Position numbers and translations under genes: made by a program
Shown here: positions 41,730-50,171 of the stretch, piece by piece
Layout of the letters: the number at the start of each line of letters is the position of its first letter
Numbering within the stretch: position 1 is the stretch's first letter
Source of the DNA: Nostoc sp. NMS2
GTDB lineage: Bacteria; Cyanobacteriota; Cyanobacteriia; Cyanobacteriales; Nostocaceae
Assembly: GCF_017115105.1 (NCBI RefSeq)
Contig: NZ_JABXKH010000043.1
Coordinates: forward strand, 1 to 64,000
Length of the DNA: 64,000 bases
Direction of reading: 5' to 3'
The notes under the pieces: model-generated
What the model was told of the DNA's origin: nothing
The model's database searches: none
The model's input: the letters and a program-made list of their open reading frames with translations, nothing else

Positions 41730-42529
41730 GATCGCTTTAGCAAATGTTTTGCCCATTCTACTCGTTGTTGAATTAAGTATTGATGGGGCGATATTCCAGT
41801 CGATCGCTTGAATAGGTGGCAAAAGTAATACCGACTCATACCAAGTTCATTAGCGATCGCACTTAAGGATAAATCCTCGCTCAAATGCGCCTGGATATAC
41901 TCAACAGCTTGTCTTAACTTTTGTTTAGACAACCCATCCTCATATTCTCGAAAACTATGGTTGCGGGTGGAGTAATGGCGCAGCAGATGCGCCGACAGTG
42001 CCGTCGCCATTGAATCGGCATAGAAACTACTGCCAACTCCATCCACTTCTAAACTTGACTTGAGGGCTAGACCAATCTGTGCGATCAATGGATCGACTTT
42101 TTTCCGTCTCAGCAAAAGTTCGACGCGATCGGGGTTCACCGACTCATGAGCAATCTGAACCAGAAATGTCGGCTCTAAATAGCAGTGAATCCACTCTATT
42201 GTTTGAACAGTCGAAATAGAACGGATTCCATAAGATAAATCAGCAGGAACGACATCAATACAGCCACTTGCATAGTCTTTTTCTCGATACGAGACTGTCT
42301 GCAAATGACCCTCTGCGACAAATTCCAAATCAAATGCTTGATGCCCCAGTGGAATAATGACCATGTGCTGAGGGTTGGATACTTCAGGCAAATCTATCGA
42401 TGGCTGGCGGTAATGGGCAAGCTAAATGCTACTCCAACCCGATTGAAGACTGGTTGAGAGGGGCGGATTTGGCAGAAACTTCGGCCAATCAACATAGTCA
42501 ATCACCAAAGGTTGTTTTGCAGACATCAT
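41618..42529 (-). pseudogene. AraC-family regulator interrupted by one in-frame stop
   Basis: From the ATG pair at 42529/42526, which has a GAGG site upstream, the frame reads MSAKQPLVIDYVDWPKFLPN, then reaches TAG at 42422-42424 (expected CAG, Gln). It continues in frame as LAHYRQPSIDLPEVSNPQHM through the rest of the protein. The C-terminal two HTH motifs are intact: EDLSLSAIANELGMSRYYFC and ITVIALECGFANQSHFAKCF. Total length (303 codons) is normal for the family, so this is a recently broken or stop-read-through gene. A shorter product could start internally. Confidence 0.8.
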
Positions 42530-42630
42530 TATTACACCTCACGATAACTCAAAGTTGAGATTTAGCGATCGCGTCCTCCCATCAAAGCAATGGCGATTAA
42601 ACACAAGTGGCTTCAATACCAAAAGAATCA

Positions 42631-42667
42631 GATCCCCGACTTCTTCAAGAAGTCAGGGATCTTTTTG
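42631..42667 (+). terminator. Palindromic terminator, CCCCGACTTCTT type
   Basis: GATCCCCGACTTCT facing AAGAAGTCAGGGATC (one mismatch) is followed by TTTTTG. A sister palindrome lies at 56380-56408. It probably works as a terminator, but no plus-strand gene is close upstream. Confidence 0.6.
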
Positions 42668-42801
42668 TTCATAAATATTTTTCAAATGCTATATAGCGGT
42701 TCCCAGTTGAGTGAGGTACAAAAACCCCACCCCCCTCCCCGCTCTTCGATGGGGGGCTATGAAGTACCTCATTTGATTAGGAAAAGCTATATCAGCTCCT
42801 A

Positions 42802-42951
42802 CTAATTATCATCTTTACGCTTATCATAAGGCTCACCTGTAAAAGGTTGTACCCCACTAGCAGGATAAGCATCATCCGTAGGGCCAAAAATCCGCATTGC
42901 AGCTTCAGAAATATACTCAGTTATGGTAGCAATGATTTTGGAAATAGCCAT
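42802..42951 (-). CDS. Small conserved protein (49 residues)
   Basis: The 49-residue frame begins MAISKIIATITEYISEAAMR and continues IFGPTDDAYPASGVQPFTGE to a charged end PYDKRKDDN. Its helical N-terminus and the FGPTDDAYP-SGVQPF-G-PY block look like a small conserved cyanobacterial protein. I start it at 42951; upstream codons in the same frame extend to 43035 but look non-coding. No function is known to me. Confidence 0.65.
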   Translation of the reverse strand: MAISKIIATITEYISEAAMRIFGPTDDAYPASGVQPFTGEPYDKRKDDN

Positions 42952-43338
42952 AATATTCAACTCACTTTTTCGAGTCGCTTTAATTGTGCTACCTATACTG
43001 TAATACTGATATTCAAGACTGGCTCTAATTCTCAATATATTGAGAATATATGCAATGTTTATTCAGATAACTTCGCAATACTTTAGCTTGTCAAAAATCA
43101 AACTTTTCGCTTCGATTCTAATTATAACATAGTTGTTTCTCCAACCCCAGTTGGGAAAAGAGCAAAGCAAAACAAACTTTCTTTCACAGGATATTGTTTC
43201 CCTTCATTAGTTGCCTTGAAGATTAACATTATTGCTAGCTTTTACTATTAAAAAATATTAAGTATTTTATAAAGCTAGTATAAATATACCTATGAATCTA
43301 CTGTTATACAGCAATCCCTGAAATATCCTTAACGGTAG
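42952..43338. other. 387-bp AT-rich gap before the NAD operon
   Basis: Highly AT-rich with no gene or repeat recognised. It carries the promoter of the small minus-strand gene on one side; the NAD operon promoter lies at its right end. Confidence 0.5.
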
Positions 43339-43373
43339 TTGACATTATTTATGGTAAATATTACCATAAATAA
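43339..43373 (+). promoter_or_regulatory. Promoter and palindromic operator of the NAD operon
   Basis: TTGACA at 43339-43344 is followed 17 bp later by the -10-like TACCAT (43362-43367). Overlapping both spacer and -10 is a perfect 13-bp inverted repeat, TTATTTATGGTAA and TTACCATAAATAA, with a 3-bp centre (43345-43373). The operon it precedes encodes an NrtR-type regulator, so this is most simply the NrtR operator. Binding here would block polymerase. Confidence 0.75.
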
Positions 43374-43401
43374 AAGAAGCAGCTTGTAAGGAATCTCTTG
43401 C

Positions 43402-44817
43402 ATGACAACTTTGCCAGATTTGGACTATGTATATAAACAGCAAAGCCAGCAGAACCAGGAACTAAACATTTCTGCGGATGACTATAGCTTGCTGACCGAT
43501 CTTTACCAATTGACGATGGCAGCTTGTTACACAGGCGAAGGCATCGAACAACGACGGGCCAGCTTTGAGTTGTCTGTTAGAAGATTGCCAGAGGGTTTTG
43601 GTTATTTAATTGCAATGGGGCTGACGCAGGCATTGGAATATTTAGCCAAAATCCGCTTTAGTTCCGCGCAAATTGCGGCATTACAGGCAACGGGAATTTT
43701 CGCTCATGCGAGCGATCGCTTTTGGTCACTTTTAGCAGAGGGAAAGTTTACCGGTGATGTTTGGGCAGTACCAGAAGGGACAGCCGTATTTGCCAATCAA
43801 CCACTTTTACGGGTAGAAGCACCCCTTTGGCAAGCGCAATTAGTAGAAACTTACCTCTTAAATACGATTAATTACCAGACTTTGATTGCCACAAAAGCAG
43901 CAAGGTTGCGGGATGTAGCGGGGGAAGAAGCAACACTTTTAGAATTTGGCACAAGACGAGCATTTAGTCCCCAAGGGTCTTTGTGGGCGGCGCGGGCAGC
44001 TTTAGCGGGTGGGTTAGATTCCACCTCCAATGTGTTAGCAGCGCTACAACTGGGACAAAAGCCAAGTGGTACGATGGCACACGCCCTGGTGATGGCGTTA
44101 TCAGCAATAGAAGGCACTGAAGAACAAGCTTTTAGTGCATTTCATCGATATTTTCCGGGTGCGCCGTTGCTGATTGATACTTACGATACCGTTGCTGCTG
44201 CCCAGCGCTTGGCTCAAAAAGTAAATTCCGGCGAAATGCAATTAACAGGAGTGAGATTAGACTCAGGAGATTTAGTTACCTTATCAAAACAGGTGCGATC
44301 GCTCCTTCCCGGTGTGCCAATTTTTGCCAGTGGCGACTTGGATGAGTGGGAAATTGCCAGATTAAAAGCTTCTGGAGCCGAAATTGATGGTTACGGATTA
44401 GGAACCCGATTAGTTACAGGTTCGCCTGTAAATGGAGTCTATAAACTTGTAGACATTGATGGTATCCCAGTGATGAAGCAGTCAAGTGGTAAGGTTACTT
44501 ATCCAGGACGCAAGCAGATTTTTCGCTCATTTACGGGAGGTAAGGTAAAAGCAGACAGATTGGGACTCTTAGGTGAAAGTCCTTTGGACGAAGAACCTTT
44601 GTTGCAATTGGTAGTGCAAGAAGGTCAACGAGTGCAACCGTTAGAGTCTTTAGCAACAATTCGTCAGCGTACCGCCGCTTCAGTTGCCAGTTTGCCAGAA
44701 CAAACACGGCTTTTGGATCATCCTGTAGCCGTAGAAGTGGAAATTTCTGAGGGGTTACGGATGCTGACTGAAGAAACTAAGAAACGAACCGCAGAGGCGC
44801 TGAGTACACAGAGATAA
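43402..44817 (+). CDS. pncB: Nicotinate phosphoribosyltransferase
   Basis: This 471-residue enzyme makes nicotinate mononucleotide from nicotinate and PRPP with ATP, the salvage entry into NAD. Motifs are DYSLLTDLYQLTMAACYTGE near 27-46, ASFELSVRRLPEGFGYLIAM, LLEFGTRRAFSPQGSLWAAR near 178, GTMAHALVMALSAIEGTEEQ near 217 and TGVRLDSGDLVTLSKQVR near 277. SGDLDEWEIARLKASGAEID and GVGTRLVTG-type loops follow. The last residues TAEALSTQR are encoded by a dispersed repeat (ACCGCAGAGGCGC type). First gene of the NAD operon. Confidence 0.96.
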   Translation: MTTLPDLDYVYKQQSQQNQELNISADDYSLLTDLYQLTMAACYTGEGIEQRRASFELSVRRLPEGFGYLIAMGLTQALEYLAKIRFSSAQIAALQATGIFAHASDRFWSLLAEGKFTGDVWAVPEGTAVFANQPLLRVEAPLWQAQLVETYLLNTINYQTLIATKAARLRDVAGEEATLLEFGTRRAFSPQGSLWAARAALAGGLDSTSNVLAALQLGQKPSGTMAHALVMALSAIEGTEEQAFSAFHRYFPGAPLLIDTYDTVAAAQRLAQKVNSGEMQLTGVRLDSGDLVTLSKQVRSLLPGVPIFASGDLDEWEIARLKASGAEIDGYGLGTRLVTGSPVNGVYKLVDIDGIPVMKQSSGKVTYPGRKQIFRSFTGGKVKADRLGLLGESPLDEEPLLQLVVQEGQRVQPLESLATIRQRTAASVASLPEQTRLLDHPVAVEVEISEGLRMLTEETKKRTAEALSTQR

Positions 44818-44837
44818 AAGTACTCTTTCAGTCTGTC

Positions 44838-44874
44838 TTAATTACGAATTACGAACTACGAATTACGAATTATT
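44838..44874. repeat. AATTACG heptamer tract between pncB and nadD
   Basis: Five AATTACG-type heptamers (AATTACGAATTACGAACTAC and onwards) end right before the nadD ATG, where a ribosome site would be expected. The same heptamer occurs at 6370-6405 and 59756-59787. Confidence 0.85.
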
Positions 44875-45474
44875 ATGAGAGTTGCTTTGTTTGGTACTAG
44901 TGCAGATCCGCCAACTGCTGGACATCAAAAAATTCTGAGTTGGTTGTCTGAACGTTATGATTGGGTGGCGGTTTGGGCCGCGGATAATCCGTTTAAGTCT
45001 CATCAAACACCTCTAGAACATCGGGCGGCAATGTTGCGGCTGTTGATTGCGGATATAGACGCGCCACGGCACAATATTGCTTTGGAACAAGAATTAAGTA
45101 GCTTTAGAACGCTGGAAACAGTGGAAAAAGCTAAGGTTATTTGGGGCGAAGACGCTGAATTGACGTTGATTATTGGTTCAGATTTACTGAGTCAGCTACC
45201 ACGTTGGTATCGCATTGAAGATTTGTTACAGGAAGTGCAACTACTGATTGTACCGCGACCCGGATATGCCATAGATGAATCTAGTTCAGAGGTAGTGCAA
45301 AAGCTGGGAGGGAAAATTGCGATCGCTAGTCTGACTGGTCTAGATGTTTCCTCAACAGCATACCGCGAACATAGAGATTCTGAAGCCCTCACAGCCCCTG
45401 TAGTTGCCTATATTAATCGAGAGCATTTGTACGAATGCCAGGACGTTCACAAAAAAAGATACCAACTCCGTTGA
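44875..45474 (+). CDS. nadD: Nicotinate-nucleotide adenylyltransferase
   Basis: This 199-residue enzyme adenylylates NaMN to deamido-NAD. It has the class I nucleotidyltransferase motif ALFGTSADPPTAGHQKIL (3-20, normally FDPxHxGH), WVAVWAADNPFKSHQTPLEH near 31, LTLIIGSDLLSQLPRWYRIE near 97 and the ISSTxxR-like DVSSTAYREH near 158. Its final 40 bp overlap the nrtR start in another frame. It has no clear ribosome site because the upstream DNA is a heptamer tract. Confidence 0.94.
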   Translation: MRVALFGTSADPPTAGHQKILSWLSERYDWVAVWAADNPFKSHQTPLEHRAAMLRLLIADIDAPRHNIALEQELSSFRTLETVEKAKVIWGEDAELTLIIGSDLLSQLPRWYRIEDLLQEVQLLIVPRPGYAIDESSSEVVQKLGGKIAIASLTGLDVSSTAYREHRDSEALTAPVVAYINREHLYECQDVHKKRYQLR

Positions 45475-46181
45475 ACCAACAACCTTTGGCCGATTTCAAG
45501 GTTGGTGTTGATAATGTAATTTTTTCTGTAGATACTGTACAAAATCGGCTGTTAGTTCTACTCGTAATGCGACAGCAAGAACCATTTCTAAATCATTGGA
45601 GTCTTCCCGGTACTTTAGTGCGTCCCGGAGAGTCTTTAGAAGATGCCGCCTATCGCATTATGGCGGAGAAAATTAAGGTCAACAATCTCTATTTAGAACA
45701 ACTCTATACATTTGGCGGGCCAAATCGCGATCCACGGGAAGCAACTGATAGTTATGGTGTGCGTTATCTATCAGTTAGTTACTTTGCCCTAGTGCGATTT
45801 GAAGAAGCCGAATTAATTGCCGATCGCATGACTGGCATCGCTTGGTATCCGGTAAAACAAGTGCCACAATTAGCTTTTGACCATAATGAAATTCTGGCTT
45901 ATGGACACAGGCGGTTACGTAATAAATTAGAGTATAGCCCGGTGGCTTTTGAAGTCTTGCCAGAAATGTTTACCTTGAATGATTTATATCAGTTATACGC
46001 CACAGTGTTAGGTGATAACTTTTCCGATTATTCTAATTTTCGGGCGCGTCTACTCAAGTTAGGTTTTTTATGCGATACCGGAATTAAGGTATCACGCGGT
46101 GCTGGTCGTCCGGCTAGTTTGTATAAGTTTGACGCGGAAGCTTTTGCTCCCTTAAAAGATAAACCTTTGGTGTTTATTTAA
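45435..46181 (+). CDS. nrtR: NrtR-type Nudix-domain transcriptional regulator
   Basis: This 248-residue protein has an N-terminal Nudix domain (about 22-150) and a C-terminal winged helix (FTLNDLYQLYATVLGDNFSD, then FRARLLKLGFL near 190). The Nudix box region GTLVRPGESLEDAAYRIMAE reads RIMAEK where hydrolases have REUXEE, so catalysis is probably lost and the domain senses an NAD-related metabolite. NrtR proteins repress NAD-biosynthesis genes and release DNA on binding ADP-ribose. Its location between nadD and nadE, and the palindrome ahead of pncB, support autoregulation. Confidence 0.88.
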   Translation: MPGRSQKKIPTPLNQQPLADFKVGVDNVIFSVDTVQNRLLVLLVMRQQEPFLNHWSLPGTLVRPGESLEDAAYRIMAEKIKVNNLYLEQLYTFGGPNRDPREATDSYGVRYLSVSYFALVRFEEAELIADRMTGIAWYPVKQVPQLAFDHNEILAYGHRRLRNKLEYSPVAFEVLPEMFTLNDLYQLYATVLGDNFSDYSNFRARLLKLGFLCDTGIKVSRGAGRPASLYKFDAEAFAPLKDKPLVFI

Positions 46182-46199
46182 CCAATCACTTGAACGTAA

Positions 46200-46447
46200 G
46201 TTCGATGAACCTCTCCCTCCCAGCCTCCCTCTCCGAAACGGAAAGGGAGGAGCAACGAAAAATTAATTCAGCTTTTTTTTACTCCCCTCTCCGCGTCGGA
46301 GAGGGGCTGGGGGAGAGGTCAAATAAGACTTGTCGAACTCACGTTACTTTGCATCCAAAGTCCTGAGTAACTTATTTTGACTCTTGACAAATGACAAATG
46401 ACCAATACTTCGGCTTCGCTCAGTACAAGTGACTAGTGACAAATAAT
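46200..46447. repeat. Intergenic palindromes, heptamers and small dispersed repeat before nadE
   Basis: Facing tracts (CCTCTCCCTCCCAGCCTCCC; CTCCGCGTCGGAGAGGGGCT) can fold into a long hairpin near 46204-46320. They are followed by TGACAAA heptamers and the 29-bp dispersed repeat at 46403-46431. The hairpin lies inside the operon and could reduce downstream expression. Confidence 0.75.
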
Positions 46448-48166
46448 ATGAAAATTGCGATCGCTCAAATTAATCCGACAATTGGTGATTTGCTTTTAAA
46501 TGCCCAAAAAATTCTAGAGGCGGCACAACGCGCAGCATCTAGCGGTGCGCGTTTGTTGCTAACACCAGAACTTTCTTTATGTGGCTATCCACCACGAGAT
46601 TTATTACTAAATCCTAGTTTTGTGGAAGCGATGGACATCACTTTACAAAATTTGGCTCAAGATTTACCACCAAATTTAGCTGTGTTGGTAGGAACTGTTG
46701 AACCGAACCTCAATGCACATATTAGTGGCGGTAAAACTTTATTTAACAGTATGGCTTTGTTAGAGAATGGCAAGGTACAGCAAGTTTTTTACAAGCGACT
46801 TTTGCCTACTTACGATGTATTTGACGAACGTCGCTATTTTGAGCCAGGCTTGCAAGCTAATTATTTCACTCTAGATGATATCCATATTGGCGTAACTATT
46901 TGCGAAGATTTATGGAACGATGAGGATTTTTGGGGCAAACGGAGTTACGCAGTCAATCCGATTGCTGACTTAGCAATTCTGGGTGTAGATTTGATTGTCA
47001 ATTTGTCTGCTTCGCCCTACACAGTCGGCAAGCAACAGTTTAGAGAAACAATGCTCAGACATAGTGCAGTGCGTTTTCAACAACCGATTATTTACGCTAA
47101 TCAGGTTGGTGGAAATGACGATCTAATTTTTGATGGTCATAGTTTTGCCTTGAATCGTCAAGGTGAAGTTATATGTCGCGCCCGTGGCTTTGATACCGAT
47201 TTAATGGTAGTTGAATTTGACGAGGTACAACGCGATTTACTATTGGGTTCTGTAGCACCTGCCTATCAATCAGAAGATGAGGAGATTTGGCAAGCTTTAG
47301 TTTTGGGAGTGCAAGATTATGCTCGGAAGTGTCGCTTTTCTAAAGTAGTGTTGGGTTTAAGTGGCGGGATTGACTCGGCAATAGTAGCTGCGATCGCAAC
47401 TGCTGCACTTGGTAAAGAAAATGTCCTTGGTGTTCTCATGCCTTCCCCTTACAGTTCGGAGCATTCCATTAGTGATGCTGTGGCATTAGCCGAAAATTTG
47501 GGGATTAAGACTAATCTTTTACCAATTGGGGAGTTAATGCAAGGCTTCGATCAAACTTTAGGCGATTTGTTTGCGGGTACTGAATTTGGACTGGCTGAAG
47601 AGAATATCCAATCTCGGATTCGGGGTAATTTATTAATGGCGATCGCTAATAAATTTGGCTATCTGCTTTTATCTACAGGTAACAAGTCAGAAATGGCAGT
47701 TGGTTACTGTACTCTCTACGGCGATATGAATGGCGGGTTAGCGGTAATTGCAGATGTTCCTAAAACCCGTGTGTATTCACTTTGTCATTGGTTAAATCGC
47801 AATCAAGAAATCATCCCGCAAAACGTCTTGACCAAAGCACCCAGCGCCGAACTCAAACCAGGCCAAGTGGATCAAGACTCTCTACCGCCTTACGAAATTT
47901 TGGACGATATTTTACAACGCCTGGTTCACAACCACCAATCAGCAGTGCAAATTGTTGCAGCCGGTCACGATGCGGTGATTGTAGACAGAGTAATCCAAAT
48001 GGTAGCGCGGGCTGAATTTAAACGACGACAAGCACCCCCCGGTTTAAAAATCACCGATCGCGCCTTTGGAACCGGTTGGCGAATGCCAATTGCTAGTAAC
48101 TGGGTTGGTGTTAAAAAGGCTTACCAGGCTAAAACCACAGCTACACCTAACCTTAGTTTGTTGTAA
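46448..48166 (+). CDS. nadE: Glutamine-dependent NAD+ synthetase
   Basis: This 572-residue enzyme converts deamido-NAD to NAD with ATP and glutamine. The N-terminal nitrilase-type amidase shows LLLTPELSLCGYPPRDLLLN (Glu), YKRLLPTYDVFDERRYF (Lys) and GVTICEDLWNDEDFWG (Cys). The C-terminal synthetase carries the PP-loop VVLGLSGGIDSAIVAAIATA near 302-321 and LSTGNKSEMAVGYCTLYGDM near 414. I use the ATG at 46448, not the GTG four codons earlier. Its stop overlaps the next ATG. Last enzyme of the NAD operon. Confidence 0.96.
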   Translation: MKIAIAQINPTIGDLLLNAQKILEAAQRAASSGARLLLTPELSLCGYPPRDLLLNPSFVEAMDITLQNLAQDLPPNLAVLVGTVEPNLNAHISGGKTLFNSMALLENGKVQQVFYKRLLPTYDVFDERRYFEPGLQANYFTLDDIHIGVTICEDLWNDEDFWGKRSYAVNPIADLAILGVDLIVNLSASPYTVGKQQFRETMLRHSAVRFQQPIIYANQVGGNDDLIFDGHSFALNRQGEVICRARGFDTDLMVVEFDEVQRDLLLGSVAPAYQSEDEEIWQALVLGVQDYARKCRFSKVVLGLSGGIDSAIVAAIATAALGKENVLGVLMPSPYSSEHSISDAVALAENLGIKTNLLPIGELMQGFDQTLGDLFAGTEFGLAEENIQSRIRGNLLMAIANKFGYLLLSTGNKSEMAVGYCTLYGDMNGGLAVIADVPKTRVYSLCHWLNRNQEIIPQNVLTKAPSAELKPGQVDQDSLPPYEILDDILQRLVHNHQSAVQIVAAGHDAVIVDRVIQMVARAEFKRRQAPPGLKITDRAFGTGWRMPIASNWVGVKKAYQAKTTATPNLSLL

Positions 48167-48459
48167 TGGACAAGATGCTCATCCGCGTTGTTCAGGTGCG
48201 GATAAGCATTATCATTGGGACTAAAGTCTCAAAGAAAATTATGTTAGATGAAGCAAATCTTGAACAACGTTTAGCGACTCTTGAACAAACAGTTGCAGAT
48301 ATCAAACATCGAGTCATTGATGCGCCTACCTATAGTAATTGGCTGGAAACGGTTATTGGCTCAATCTCTGATGAACCAGCATTTTTGGAAGCTTTAGAGT
48401 ATGGTCGGTCATTACGCCACGCTGACGTATTTACAGAAGAGACTGGCGAACAACTGTGA
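48166..48459 (+). CDS. VapB-like antitoxin candidate
   Basis: This 97-residue frame starts overlapping the nadE stop (TAATG). A more typical start is the ATG at 48241, giving 72 residues beginning MLDEANLEQRLATLEQTVAD, a coiled coil followed by WLETVIGSISDEPAFLEALE. It overlaps the downstream PIN gene by 4 bp, as antitoxin genes do. The first 25 codons would be low-complexity (VRISIIIGTKVSKKI). Family otherwise unrecognised. Confidence 0.7.
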   Translation: MDKMLIRVVQVRISIIIGTKVSKKIMLDEANLEQRLATLEQTVADIKHRVIDAPTYSNWLETVIGSISDEPAFLEALEYGRSLRHADVFTEETGEQL

Positions 48460-48884
48460 GATATCTACTGGACACTGACCATATCAGTTTTCTTCAAAGA
48501 CGCTCAGGAACAGAGTTTTTAACATTAGCTGCTCATATTGCCCAGCATCAGGCTACAGATTTTGCTTTTTCTATTGTTAGTTTCCATGAGCAAGTAATTG
48601 GCGCTCATACCTTTATTACTCGTTCCCAAACACCTGGTGATGTCGTTCGGGGATATACTCTGCTAATGGAAATTATTCAGGGGTTTTCGGCAGCACCAAT
48701 TTTACCATTCGATGCTGGAGCAGTAACCATATTTGAAGGGTTACGAGCGCAAAGGGTTCGCATAGCCACGATGGATTTAAGAATAGCTTCGATTGCACTT
48801 TCACGGAGCTTAGTATTATTGACTCGCAACACTAGCGACTTTAGCAAAGTTCCAAACTTGATGACACAGGATTGGACAGTGTAA
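48456..48884 (+). CDS. VapC-like PIN-domain toxin
   Basis: This 142-residue PIN-domain ribonuclease candidate starts at a GTG overlapping the antitoxin stop. The acidic catalytic residues are seen in YLLDTDHISFLQRRS (Asp6/Asp8), FSIVSFHEQVIGA (Glu), RIATMDLRIASIALS (Asp near 109) and LLTRNTSDFSKVPNL near 123. VapC toxins cleave tRNA or rRNA and are neutralised by the upstream protein. The pair sits directly behind nadE and may be co-transcribed with the NAD operon. Confidence 0.85.
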   Translation: MRYLLDTDHISFLQRRSGTEFLTLAAHIAQHQATDFAFSIVSFHEQVIGAHTFITRSQTPGDVVRGYTLLMEIIQGFSAAPILPFDAGAVTIFEGLRAQRVRIATMDLRIASIALSRSLVLLTRNTSDFSKVPNLMTQDWTV

Positions 48885-48937
48885 ACTCCAAAGTGAATTA
48901 AAGAGCCAAAGATTTACTTTCAACCTTCACTGTTTAA

Positions 48938-49168
48938 CTTCTGAACTCAAATATTGCACCTTGGAACACGAGTTGTCGAGTTAAAAGAGCGATCGCTTGA
49001 CCTTTAACCCTCGAAATTGCACCTTTTATCCTCGCAGTTGCACCTTTTATCCTCGAAATTGCACTTTTAACCCGCGAAGTTGCACCTTTAACCCTCATCA
49101 TTCTACTTCTGAACTTAAAGCTTGCATCTCAGAACACAAATTATCGAGTTAAAAGGGCGTAGGTCTAG
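48938..49168. repeat. 21-bp array 4 with 168-bp higher-order period
   Basis: Eleven units in 21-bp register occupy 48938-49168. Four consecutive units (49001-49084) are CCTTTAACCCTCGAAATTGC-like. The three units at 48938, 48959 and 48980 recur at 49106, 49127 and 49148, i.e. 168 bp = 8 x 21 later (for example CTTCTGAACTCAAATATTGC against CTTCTGAACTTAAAGCTTGC). The GAGTTAAAAGAGCGATCGC unit resembles the tail of the element at 102-470. Confidence 0.9.
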
Positions 49169-49216
49169 CCCATCGGAGACATTACTCAACCTCTGAGCTT
49201 AACCAATAGGTTATTT

Positions 49217-49637
49217 TTACTCATCTAAACGCTGTGCGATCGCATTCAGCAATGACTCAAACTCTGATTTGCTGTGAATATCAGGGGTGAGCGTGTTCAT
49301 ATCTTTTAGCAGGTTGGTGAGTTCGGCGATCGTGTTGCGAATCTCGGTGTATTGGTCAATTTCTTCACGAAATCCCTGCAAATTAGCTGCACCAACTTCT
49401 CTCATCCCTTCATCTAATTCTTTAATTTCGTCTTCCCAGGGATTGCAGGTTGGTTAGTTGGACAAATTCCGGTGGCAGACTGCTCAGTTGATTACTGCTG
49501 AGGTCGAGGGATTGCAGGTTGGTGAGTTGGCCAAATTCCGGTGGCAACGTTGTTAAGCCTTTCCTAGAAAGGTCTAATTCTGTCACCTTGTCTCTGACAG
49601 CTTGTTCAATAATTTGCAGCAGTTCTTCGTTAGTCAT
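49217..49637 (-). pseudogene. Remnant of a leucine-rich-repeat protein gene
   Basis: The 5' part (49637 downwards) encodes MTNEELLQIIEQAVRDKVTE, LDLSRKGLTTLPPEFGQLTN and two LRRs of the LQSLDLSSNQLSSLPPEF type, the usual start of cyanobacterial LRR-Roco/COR proteins. After NLQSL the reading frame is broken. A different frame carries NPWEDEIKELDEG and MREVGAANLQGFREEIDQYT to a stop at 49217. Most of the gene (more LRRs, probably a GTPase part) has been deleted. Confidence 0.72.
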
Positions 49638-50171
49638 TTGGGGTTTTACAGAGGCGATGCCTGACGACGAGTTGCTGCTTGGACGCGCAGCAGAGAAATT
49701 GAGCTAATTAATAATGTAACGCCGTGTGCAACTTTCTCTCAGACCTAACCCCCAGCCCCTTCCCTACAAGGGAAGGGGAGCAATAATCAAAGCCTCTCTC
49801 CGTTTCGGGGAGAGGAATGGAAGCGGGGTTTTAAGAATAAGTCGCACATCGCGTTAATGTAGCCTGTATGAAGTATTGCATTGAAGCAATGTGCAATATA
49901 GCCGCCAAAGAATATTTTTCACATATTCCAGTACAACTTTATACTCAGAATTTTTATGTATATCTTCTAAATATTACGGAAAAAATTTCATATATATTCC
50001 CAATAAATAGTTTTTTCTTGAGGATCATTTCTGTGAATTTTTGTATGCTAAATCATAAATTAATAGTAAAAATTGTGACATCATCTTCTAGTCAAGAGTA
50101 TAGTTTCAGACAACATCAATTTTTGAAATGATGTTTATACTTAGAAGTAAGTAAATAAAAGCAGGTGCATA
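49638..50171. other. 534-bp gap with a GC-rich inverted element
   Basis: Near 49740-49832 lies a common intergenic element: ACCTAACCCCCAGCCCCTTC, TCCCTACAAGGGAAGGGGAG and CTCTCTCCGTTTCGGGGAGA. Between 49868 and 50131 an AT-rich open frame of 87 codons is unlikely to be real. The rest is AT-rich upstream region of the next gene. Confidence 0.5.

Noticed and set aside
49868-50131. An 87-codon plus-strand frame
   Set aside because: It lies in AT-rich DNA, has erratic composition (many Ile, Phe, Tyr), no ribosome site and no family resemblance.
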